From NCBI GenBank assembly GCA_022828595.1, contig JAKGHH010000005.1:65033655-65097654 (forward strand): a stretch of 64,000 nt of DNA, written 5' to 3'. The stretch's first letter is position 1. Every line of letters starts with the position of its first letter. The stretch is from Nelumbo lutea. Its lineage: Eukaryota > Streptophyta > Magnoliopsida > Proteales > Nelumbonaceae. The notes under the pieces were generated by a model. It was not told the origin of the DNA, ran no database searches, and saw nothing but the letters and a program-made list of their open reading frames with translations. The position numbers and the translations under genes are program-made. Positions 11,101 through 23,100 of this stretch are shown one piece after another.

Positions 11101-14100
11101 AGCTCTGGTGCAGGCTTTGAGACAAGAGCCACGGATTTGCTTGGCAGGGGAAGATTTTGCTTCTTCCTTGCTTTACACGCCTCTGCCACAGTCGCCACCT
11201 TTTCTTTGTCCTTAACAAGAAAGTTTCCTGCTCTGTTCAGAGGCTCGACTGCGGCAACAAGGGATTCCCAAGTTCGTGAGTTGGCGCTCCGAGTTAACTC
11301 GGTGGATGGAGAAGGTGGTTTTGTTTTCTTCTCTACTTCGGTCATGGCGAAGAACCAGACATTTCTATCAATGATAGGTATAGAATGGGGGATGGAGTGA
11401 ACTCCGCGGTCTTTCACCTTCAGACAGGCAAAGCTCAGCTCCGACCAGTCCTTGGTTTTGGGGCCAATCTCTTCTAGCCCTCCACATAAGCTTCCTATCA
11501 AAGAAAACACCTCATCTGACCATAAATGAAACGGGAGGCCATGAACACGATCCAACCATCAAAACTTAACCCAGAAGGAATTGCATTAATAGTCGGCCAC
11601 CACCAATCGATCTTCACCCACCTACCATAGACGAGAATCTTCTCCAACCTTACCCAAGCAGAGACTAGATCTTCAGACGAGGCAAACCCCACAGCTCTGT
11701 TTTGGGAGAAAGGGTGGAGACGTACAAGTTCTGGGGAGTGAAGATTTGCTGAAACTCCAAACTCCACTTCGTTCCAAGATAGGTCGTCAGTTTTGGAACA
11801 CACAAAAGCGTTTTTCCATTTGCTGAAGGGTCTCGATTAATTGGCTATGGAGATGTGGGCGAGCCGCCAAACTTAACGATTATGCTCGTAGCCAATATGG
11901 GTGGGAAATCCCCTTGTAGGGGAGCTTCAGAGGTTGACAAAACAGAACTCGGGAGAAGAGAATTTAGTACTTCAGCGGAAGATTTCCAACCTGTTTTCCT
12001 TGCTTCTTCGGGGATGCAAATGAATCTGAGCTTCTGAGCAAGCTCCCAACAGCCTAAGCGGATGAACCTACCCCATCTAATTTCATTTATTTGAATGACC
12101 AGCATCTTCCCTCTACAGGCGTGTTTTTGTTCTTTTATCGCAATCTTTTGATCTTTGATTGCCTCTTGAAGGAAACCTCCTTGTTTTCTGAGTTTGATAA
12201 GCGGAAGAAGATTGAGTGTTGTATTGTTTTAGATCTCAGAAGTTGTCAATTTGACTTGTTTTGGTGTCAATAGATAGGTTTTCTAGTAACCTATCTAATG
12301 AGACCAAGATCTTCTGAATCTTATCTGTTTTGGAAAAGTTATGGTCATTTTTCCGGATAAGGTGTCAACTGATGACAAGAATTGAATCTTCCTAGTTTCC
12401 ACTATCTTGCTTATACTTCCATATAGCTTATTTGGTCATTACTTGAAGACCTCCATGGGTTACATGTGGGACTATCATAACTATAAAGTAAACAGGAGCT
12501 GTTTCTGGTTAGCTTTTTAGTTGGATTTGGAGTTTGTAAAGGGTGATCCTACTTCTTAGTGGATTTTATTACAGGTTGCCTCCTTTGGTCATCAATACTA
12601 CCGAAGTCCCCTTCAGGCCCCTTGTTCAAACAGAAGTGGTCTGATCAAACTACTCCCCTGCAAACATTTGCAGACCCCTCCAACTTTCCATCTTCAACCA
12701 GTATATAAAGAACGAATAGTTGCTTTAACAATATCTGTTATGTGTGTTAGCTTATACTCATCAACTAAATTCATGTTAGTTTATATAAAACCAGATAATA
12801 CTCAAACACAAGTAAGCACTGGTATGCATAATTTGAATGCTAACAAGTAGTGTCTTTCCCTTTTTAAGATAATAAATATGCAATGGAAAAATAAATATAA
12901 GGGAACCAAAATACAAACTGGACTTACTTGAGTAGCAATGTGGAATAAGACAATTGCACATTCTTGTTGGTAGATGAACAACAACTTGACAGGGCATCAA
13001 GAATCTGCAAACTCACTAAACATGAAGAACATTACTAATCCTCTCCTGCCATACCAAGGGTTTTACACACTCAATTTTCCTTGAGAAAAATATGCAAAAC
13101 ATGACCTTTTGAAAACAAGAAAAGCACCATGCACTATTACTCAATATAGAATATATGTTTCAGAAAAAGAAGTGCATGCATCATTTTTTTTATAGATGCA
13201 TGCACCATATTCATCATACCACTAATATGCCATAAGTTTTTGAAATATGTCTACGATTCAGTGCAAGAGCATAGAGAAGGAGCTCACAGATTGTAGTAAA
13301 ATTATAAGAATCCCCTTTCTCAATTGCATCAACATCAAGTACAGGGAAGAAATTTTGTTCAGTATTTCTGATTTTTTGCCACAATTCAGTCAAGTAAATC
13401 ATCAAAATCAGAGGACTTAAGCTTATCAAAACCATCAATAATTCCTTAAGTAAAACGTGGAACATGGGTCAATCTAAAAAGATATCCTCCCTTCTGAGTC
13501 CTTGGGACTAGCACCGGATCCTCTCATCCAAATCCAAAAATATCTTTCCCACATTTTCTTTTTTTTTTGAGAAAAGGTAAAGTATTTCATTAAAAAGGGA
13601 AGAAAGTACAGGGAGCCTGCACAGCAAGACACTTAGCAGGAAAACTAAAAAGAAAACTTTATACATCCCAAGGGCTTCTATTCAGCTAGATACAAAAATT
13701 CTGTAGCTGACAAAGGTAGTCCCTTCATCAGAGCAAAGTATGTTGTAGAAAGTTATCCCAACAAGGATTCATATAATAGGTCTTACATCTATCAAGGCAT
13801 CATTAAAGCTCTAATACTTGAGCTCCATTATTATTCTACTGTGGGAATCATAACTCGTATTAGACCAAGCAGTTTTGGTCCTTTTTCCTTTATTTCCTCC
13901 TCAAATAGAAAAATTGGTTCTCATATTTGGTTTCAAGTTTCAACATGTAGATCCTTTTGACTCCTTAAACCCCCAATTTACCACAATGCACTCAAGCCTC
14001 AACAAGAGAAGTTCAGTAACACCATGAGATATGGTTTGATATTTAGCTCCAGCACTTTGGCTTCACCACGATTGATTCTTATTAAGTTACCAATTCCCTC

Positions 14101-17100
14101 CAGAATATGCACAGTATTCTGAGGTAGGCCTACAACCATTAAAGAAACCTGCACACTCTAGCATCTCTAAATGCTTCAGCCACAATTAGCATATAAAAAC
14201 CCCTTTCAAGGCAATGACTTCATATGGAAGAACTCTACAGATTATGGTGGAAAGTTCTAGGTGTAAGCATCAACTGAAAAGGCAATATTGCATACTAGAC
14301 TGAGAAACATCACTCCACTTTCCTCACTCAAGCACTAATTCATCCCTACCCAATGTAATGGTACTTGTATTAGACAACTCATAAGTATTGGAATTTTAAT
14401 TTGTGGTTATCGTTCCAACTAGCAGATGTTCATATGTAAAAATAACACATCAAAGCATGTTTCCTTACCAGCTAAACCAAACAAAAACTATAAAACTGTA
14501 ATAGCAATCTCCCCCTCCAGTGCAGGGCGAATTTTCAGGGATGCAAGAGGAGATTTTAGTAGCATATTTGGGCCTATCTGTTCAGAGGACTCAAAGCTAA
14601 GATGAGATCCATACTACAGGTCTACAACTGTTGGTTACCATAGGTTTAGCACGTGTGGATGTGAAGGGAGATTCACAGGTAGTTATTTAATGGTTTAGGG
14701 ATGCTGTTGAGGGACCTTGGTTTTTCCATAACTATATAGTGAGGCCTGAGCTCTGATTTGCAACATGAACACATCATCCAGATGGATCCAGATATCCACA
14801 ACTCTTTGGCTGACAGACTTGCATAAAGTGGGATAAGAAAATCAGGGTTGTATTGAGGGAGTACTCTTCCAGATTAGATAGTCTAACCATACTCATGAAG
14901 ATTATGCATATACATAGTGTTATCTTTGACCCTAGAGGATTTATAGGTCTAGCACAATTGAGAGTAGGCTTGATAATGTGCACTCTGTTATCTTTTTACT
15001 AAGCACTCTTTGATCTGGTAACTAAAAGGAAACAAAACAACAGACTGGGTCAACTATCACTTGGCCAAAAATAAAACCAAATGTTGACTTAGAGAAAAAG
15101 AAAATGTAAGGGATCATATCTTATCTCATACCAGACTTTTGTGAACTAACCAGAAAATATGAGAATGGAATGTTAAGGTCAAGGGTCCAATCACCCTTAA
15201 TCTACTAAAAGAAGGCCCATTCTTGCAATCATAACTGATAAGTGAGAAATTAGTAATTTGTCAATAAATAGTTGAATCTGAATTCTCAACCCCAGTCTGG
15301 GAGTAAGAATTAAGAAATGACCTCAGTGCGGTGCATTTGTAGCCACTGATAGAAGCATGAATGCTTGAAGAGATTTGTCAAAGCACGAATGCTCGTTAAG
15401 AGGTTTGCTGGCAGTGCAGGAGGCATGGTAACTCTTTTAATCATCTCCATCAACGCATCTGTTTAGATCACAAAAAGTCTTTACATATCAAATGCAACAA
15501 TAAAAAAATGCAAGAATAAGATGTACAACAAGAAGAAATAATAAAGAGATCAGTGTGACTAATCAGGATTCAGGAGAATAGGATTAATGACAAAATATGC
15601 CATTACTATATTACTATATCTGCTAGAATTCTGTCTGGAAGCAAAGTTTTATAAGCAGAACATATTATGTTCAATATAAAGTAACACAACTCTAAATGTA
15701 TCTAAAATGAAATTCTAGCTAGAACTGTTCTCGACCAAACCAGTTTGCCACAGATGAAAAGCAAAAGATAAGCATATGGAGAAGTTACCATTTTCACCTT
15801 GGACTTGCACAAGAAGTAAACTAGCCCCATCAGGATGTAAGATGATCATCCTTAAGATATCAATCACTGGACAAACACATCCCATATTAGCCACTTAGCA
15901 AAATGAAAGTGAAACCTTTAATTTTCAACTCCTTGCATGCAGATAATTAGAATCACATAATGAAATCATATTCCAAAATATACACTAATGAGACATCAAT
16001 TATTGCTAGACAATTGATCACAGAGGCTGATCCAAGTAGAATGTATTGTTGGAAAGTAGAAGATTGACACTCTGATTGATTCTCAATTATTTTAGGTCCA
16101 TCAGTTTAGGAAACATACATAAGTTAGTTTCCTAGAATCATGGGATATTAATTGGAGAATCCCACTGATATAGAAATTAGTTTTCTAGGAAAAGTTAGTT
16201 TCCTATTTTATCACCCTGTAAGTTAGCTCTGTAATTCTATATAAAGCTGTGTATATGCTCCTTGTAAGACAATACAATCAATTCATTTTTTCTCTCAAAT
16301 TCTCACATGGTGTCAAAGCTGGTCACGACCTAATCTACACATAGTATCTCTTCGGTCATCTATGCTGCTGCTGGTTCAAGAACTCTATAACAGTATTTGG
16401 GAGGTTTTTGAGTGTCCTTGATTCTTCTTCTTCGAGATCGGCTACAGATCTGAACTCTACATTTTTTTTCTTCTTCTGGACTGCAGCGCCATCGGATTCA
16501 TCCTTTTTCTTGAATCTCTTTGTAGAGACATCGGATCAGTCTGAAATCTTAGATCTGGTGTTGCCCAGAGCAGATTTACTGAATCCCTTTGGTTTGGTTT
16601 GGATCAGTTTTGATTTTGAGAGGTTTCGATCCACTCTTCAGTTTGGCGGAGCATTACAGTTACCTTTTTTGGACATTGGCTGAAAGATTCTTTAGGCCTT
16701 CATCGCCAACCCTTACTAAATTTTTCAGAACTTCATTGTCTGTTTTTCTCTCTTTCTTGAAGCCCGCCCAATATGTTAGAAGCCACTGTATCAAATACCA
16801 CTGCACAATCGGAAGAAGTTTCCTCCCATCAATCATCTGGCGACCTGCAAAACATTCAGGCAGCATATAGGTTGAACGGGAAAATTTATTTGAAGTGGTC
16901 TCAGTTTGCTCGAACATATTTAAAGGGAAAAGGAAAGCTTAGCCATCTCTTAGGGACGGGACCGAAGGAAGGAGATCCAAGATTTGATGCATGGGACGAA
17001 GCTGACTCCATGATCATGTCATGGTTATGGAATTCAATGAACCCTGAAATCAGCGACACGTGTATGTTTTTATCCACGGCTAAAGAGATCTGGGATGTCG

Positions 17101-20100
17101 TCCGACAAACATATTCAAAGGCACGTGATGCAGCACGTGTGTATGAAATTAAAGTCAAGACTGGAGCAACTAAACAAGGCAGCAAGACAGTTACCGAGTA
17201 CGCAAATTTACTGTAGAACCTGTGGCAAGAACTCGATCATTATCGGTGCATTGAGACTAAATGTGCAGCGGATGCAGCAATCCTAAAGAGTTTTATCGAA
17301 AAAGATCGCGTTTATGACTTTCTTACAGGACTCAACGCAGAATTTGATCAAGTTAGGGTCCAGATTTTCAGCAAAGAAGATGTACCATCTCTAAATGAGA
17401 CTATTTCTCTAATTCGTGCTGAAGAAAGCCGTAGGGGGTTATGCTTGAACCCCAAGTACTAGAAGGTTCACCCATGGCTACAAGGATGGAACAACCGAAA
17501 ATACTGGAAGGAATGAAGACAGATTTGTCCTCTGCACGGGACAACAAGGAGTCACTTTGGTGTACCTATTGCAAGAAACCAAGGCACACCAAAGAGAAGT
17601 GTTGGAAGCTGAATGATAAACCATCGAACAGGGAATGGGGCTACCGAGGAGGACAACAGAAGAGTCGAAATCAAGCCAACTTCACCATGAATCAGCCGAG
17701 CCAAGAAAAGCCTCCAGACAAGACCGAGTTCAATAAGGAGGAGATCGAAAAGTTAAGGGGGCTTCTGGGATCGTTGGAGAAACCTAGTGGTGCAGGCTCT
17801 CTTGCAATCTCAAGTAAGTTTTCCATTCCTCACGGACTAAATGTCTCAGATGAACCTATTAGGGATTTATGGGTTATTGACTCAGGAGCCACAGATCACA
17901 TGACTCACTCCTCACTACATTTTAGCACTTATACCCCCTGCCCAAGCAATCGAAAAATAGCCATTGCAGACAGTTCCCTTACTACTGTAGCTGGCCTTGG
18001 GGATATCCATATTAATCCATCACTTACACTAAAAAATGTCCTTCACGTTCCCAAATTGTCCACTAATCTGGTATTCATCCAAAAACTCACCCATGACATG
18101 AACTGTAATGTGCTTTTCTATCCTTCTTACTGTATATTTTAGGACCAGGATTCGGGGAAGAGGATTGGACTTGCTAAGGGGAAGAATGGACTCTACTATC
18201 TTGAAGAATCATGCAAATCAAATATTGTCCAGGATAAGTTATCTCTATCATTCCTTTCATCATCCAACAAAGACACCATTTGGCTTCATCACTTTAGACT
18301 AGGACATCCATCTTTTGGAATTCTGAAAACTATGTTTCCCTCCTTGTTTAAAGGATTGAGTGTTGAATATTTTCATTGTGATGTGTGTGAATTTGCAAAA
18401 TACAAGTGTGTGCCCTTTCCAATCAGCAACAAGAGAAGTTCAGTCCCATTCTTTTTGATCCATAGTGATATATGGGGACCCTCCACAGTTCAAAATGTGT
18501 CTGGCTCACGATGGTTCGTCTCTTTTATTGATGATTGCACTAGGGTCTCTTGGATCTTTCTTCTTAAATCTAAATCAGACGTAAGTAGTGTACTCCCAAA
18601 TTTCCATAACATGATTCAAAATCAGTTTGGGGTTAGAATCAAAAGATTTAGAACGGATAAAACACGGGATTATTTCAACCAAACTTTATCCCCATATTTT
18701 CAAAAAGAAGGGATTATCCATGAATCCTCCTGCATTAATACTCCACAACAAAACAGAGTAGCAGAAAGGAAGAATGGTCATCTACTAGCTGCAACCCGAG
18801 CCTTACTTTTCCACCAACATGTTCCAAAAACCTTTTGGGGGGAAGTTGTGCTTACAGCCACATACATTATAAATCGATTACCTTCGAGGGTGCTGGGATT
18901 TAAAACACAAATGCAAACACTTTGTCAATAGGGGTATAAGTGTTACCACCCAGCTACCAAAAAATTCTTTATCTCTATTGATGTCACTTTGAAGAAAAAA
19001 CACCACATTTCACTCAACCTTTTCTTCAGGGGGAGTCCTTGTCATTCATTGAAGATAAGGACAGAGATTTGTTCCCGCTTGGTCTACCTACAGTTTCTCA
19101 ATACCCAAACTCAGCATCTATACCAGTTCAATCCGTATCTGCACCTATTGAACCACCTCAAACCAAACCAACTTCTTCACCCATTCATACCAGATCCATG
19201 ACAGAGAATGATGAACTTTGTGACTCTATGAGATTGCAGGTATATTCAAGAAGAAGAGACCAGGATCCTAATCTTGTGCAGGTTCAAGATTCAACTCCTA
19301 ATCCTGAGAATGAGGTAAATACAGTTCCAGAAATTTCTTCTGAATTAGCATCTGACCAAGATCTTCTTATTGCCCTTAGGAAAGGCACAAGAGAATGCAC
19401 TAAACATCCCTTATATCCCTTAGCAAATTTTGTGTCCTTTAAAAAATTCGCACCATCACATAGGAGTTTCCTAGTTAGTCTAAACACCATTCATATTCCT
19501 AATACTTTATCTGAGGCATTATCTGATGAGAAATGGAAAGATGCTATGAGAGAAGAGATCCAGGCTCTAGATAAGAATCAAACATGGGAAATTGTTGACC
19601 TACCACCAAGAAAGAAACCCATGGGCTGCAAGTGGGTTTTCACAGTAAAGTACAAGTCAGATGGCTCTCTAGAAAGATACAAGGCAAGACTCGTGGCAAA
19701 GGGATATACACAAACCCATGGTGTTGACTATCAGGAGACATTCGCTCCAGTGGCTAAGATGAATACAGTAAGAATTTTGTTGTCACTAGCAGCTAACTTC
19801 GATTGGTATTTGGTGCAATTTGATGTAAAGAATGCTTTTCTTCACGGTAATTTAGAGGAGGAGATATACATGGATATTCCTCCGGGCTTCAAAGGAAATA
19901 AAGTTTGCAGGTTGAAGAAAGCACTATACGGTCTCAAGCAATCACCTAGGGCGTGGTTTGGAAGATTTACTAAAGTTATGCTTGCCATCGGATACAAACA
20001 AAGTCAGGGAGATCATACACTCTTTATAAAGCATTCGGATGCAGGGGGAGTCACAGCTCTTTTGGTATATGTTGATGACATAATTGTGACAGGAAATGAT

Positions 20101-23100
20101 GAAAAGGAGAAGGAAGCCTTGAGAAGATGCCTAGTCAGAGAATTCAAAATAAAAGAACTTGGGAGATTGAAGTATTTTCTAGGGATTGAAGTAGCTCATT
20201 CCAGAGAAGGCATCTTTATCTCACAACAGAAATATGTAATAGATCTTTTAAGAGAGACAGGAAAGTTAGCATGCAAACCATCCTCCACACCGATTGAGCC
20301 AAATCACAAATTGGGAGAAGCAAATAAAGATCCAGCCAGTTTATGCACAACCCGAAAGAGGTTCACCTACAGGCGGTCTATAGGATACTACATTGCCTAA
20401 AGGCTAATCCTGGCAAAGGAATCTTGTTTAAAAGAAATACTGGATTAGCCCTAGAGGCATACACCGATGCAGATTATGCAAGCTCTCCCGTGGACAGGCG
20501 GTCCACTACAGGTTACTGTACGTTCCTTGGAGGAAATCTTGTGACATGGAGGAGTAAGAAGCAGAACGTGGTAGCTAGATCAAGTGTGGAGGCAGAATTC
20601 AGGGCAATGGCTCAGGGAGTATGTGAATTACTATGGCTCAAGATAATTTTGGAAGACCTAAAGATCAGATGGGAAGGTCCAATGAGATTATTCTGCGACA
20701 ACAAGTCAGCTATTAACATTGCTCACAATCCCGTCCAACATGACGGGACAAAGCACATTGAGATAGATAGGCATTTCATAAAGGAAAAGCTGGATAGCAT
20801 ATTAATTTGCACTCCATACGTCTCAACGAATGGTCAACTGTCAGATGTGCTGACAAAAGGGCTTTGCAGTGTGGCATTCCAAGGACTTATCTCCAAGCTG
20901 GGAATGAAAGATGCATATTCACCAGCTTGAGGGGGAGTGTTGGAAAGTAGAAGATTGACTCTTTGATTGATTCTCCATAATTTTAGGTCCATCAGTTTAG
21001 GAAACATACATAAGTTAGTTTCCTAGAATCATGGGATATTAATTGGAGAATCCCACTGATATAGAAATTAGTTTTCTAGGAAAAGTTAGTTTCCTATTTT
21101 ATCACCCTGTAAGTTAGCTCTGTAATTCTATATAAAGCTGTGTATATGCTCCTTGTAAGACAATACAATCAATTCATTTTTTCTCTCAAATTCTCACATG
21201 TATTCCTATAGATAAATGCATTAGTTTCTAAGTATATATTCCCTCATGCAAGAAAAACAACTTATCCACATAATAATACAGGTCTAGTAGTTTGGAAGAG
21301 AAACGACAAGAAATCTAGAGTTTTGCCCAAAGGGCTTCAGTGGGTCCTACAAGACCAACCACACAGCCAGGCATGTCAAACAAAACGAGTGCCTTCTTAA
21401 GGCAACTGATTTGAAAAACAGATTGGAAAAAACTTAAATTTCCCTTTAGCATGAGTAGTCAGTGACATTTTTTTGTAAATTTCCAGTTCTAGGATATATT
21501 TTTCTTCAGTTTCTTTATCATGTATCCTTTCCTAATGTTTACTAAGAGTTCTATCTGTTAGGAGGTTGTATGGTTCTGTATAGTCAGCCTTCCAGTAATT
21601 TACTTTTTATAATAAAAATGTGAAAATTTCTTCCAGTAATTCTTATTTTAAAGAGTAAATGAAATTAGAAAACTTCTTGTGTATTAAGGGATTGTTTGAT
21701 AACTATTAAAAAGGTTTAATGGATTTGCTTATTGGTTTGTCCTTTAGTGGATAAAATAGTCAAATAATGAAATGTTTAGCTCTAAAGTACTCAACCTGAC
21801 ATACCATTCAACAACTAAGGAGCTAACCACCTACTTAATTGCTTATCCATTAAAAGACAAACAGATAAGCAATTCCATTCAACCAAGAGAATTTAGTATG
21901 TAGATTTGTCCTAGGTGTTTATGAAGTATACATGAATGTAAAGGTTAGTAGAAGAAAAGTTGTCTTGTAAGAAAATATTTAGTATGTAGATTTGTCCTAT
22001 CACTTTATCACCTATTTGCTCTATACAATTAGGACAGACAGATAAATAAGCATGGAGGAAATGGATACATTATATAATATAATATTATCTTAAATGACAG
22101 AAATGGAAATTGGCATATTCACCCGGAAATATCATTGCATGTGGCCAGGACTTTAACAATTTCAGCAATAAACCAATGTCATCGTCTGCAAATTTACTGC
22201 AATGATAGTGTGATGTGTCCTTCAAGATTTTAACAACAGCTTCCACTTTTGACAACTCAAAGTCTGTTAATGCCAAGGAATTTTGCCCCTGCAAAATATT
22301 TTAAAGAAATCAAACCATCCACAGCAAAAATAAATAAATAAATAAATAAATAAATAAATGAATAAATAAATAGATAAAATAAAATAAAATAAATAAAAAA
22401 CCAATGTTCAGCATAATGAAATTAGCAGCACTTAAATGGTAGACACATATGACATAATAAACTTACTACTCTTGTGATGTAGGACCAACTCAGTTCTAGT
22501 CCTAAGAGAATGTTTAATGGTCTTCTTGGATCAGAATTTTATGGCTGTTGATGGCTGCAATGGCTTCTTGAAGGAATAAGAGAGAAAATAGGGAGAGAAA
22601 GAAGAGAGAAAATACCTGAAATCACTCACAGGGTGCCTAGGATCACTCTAGGGCATGGGAATCACTCACCATAGCTAGCATAAGATGAAGAAAACTCAAT
22701 ATAATTCATTGCCTTTCTGTAAAACGTCCATACATATTTATAGACTCTAAACTCATAATAATCCAAGGAGTCAAACTGTTAGACTCATAATAGTCTTAGG
22801 AGTCAAACTGTTAGACTCAATAATCATAGTAGGACTCAAACTAAGTTATCATATCCTATTTCAATTCAAAGAACACTCAATAACTCCAATCCTACTTATG
22901 CAATGACTCTGAAATTTTAAACACAAACAAACTATAACTAGACAATCAAACCCTATTATTGGACCCCACAAAAAAAATGAAAAAAATGAAAAAAAAATAC
23001 CCCTGCTGTCCAAAAATACAGAAATACATAAAATTTCATAAAATTCCAATTTTGACACTTTAGTTCCTGCATCATCTTGACCCCAATATCAACAAGGATC

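Larger units (their letters stand above)
6334..12300 (-). mobile_element. L1-type LINE, nearly full length
   Basis: A T-run at 6334-6347 is the poly(A) tail of a minus-strand LINE. To its right come the 3' UTR, ORF2 (6424-10599: endonuclease, RT, zf-RVT and RNase H) and ORF1 (about 10965-12250). The total of about 5.95 kb is near the usual size of plant L1-clade elements with RNase H. The 5' end is not sharply defined: the ORF1 frame can be followed to about 12250, and no convincing target-site duplication was found. It lies sense-oriented inside the 7.25-kb intron between the exons at 12928 and 5674. Only a few stops and frameshifts separate it from an open copy. Confidence 0.92.
16042..21203 (+). 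mobile_element. Ty1/Copia LTR retrotransposon B, complete with 5-bp target-site duplication
   Basis: Both LTRs are 261 bp (16047-16307 and 20938-21198) and start TGTTGG. The 5-bp duplication TGTAT flanks the element at 16042-16046 and 21199-21203. The primer-binding site TGGTGTCAAAGC begins at 16308, next to the 5' LTR, and resembles initiator-Met PBSs. The polypurine tract GAGGGGGAG lies just before 20938. I count four differences between the LTRs, so it is young. Yet gag-pol has stops, frameshifts and two internal deletions, so the copy cannot have been autonomous in its present form. It is antisense to the host gene in the 6.26-kb intron. Confidence 0.96.

Noticed and set aside
9..12000. 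Plus-strand frames inside the LINE, for example at 10253-10633 and 10675-11019
   Set aside because: They are antisense shadows of the LINE ORF1 and ORF2, without motifs of their own.
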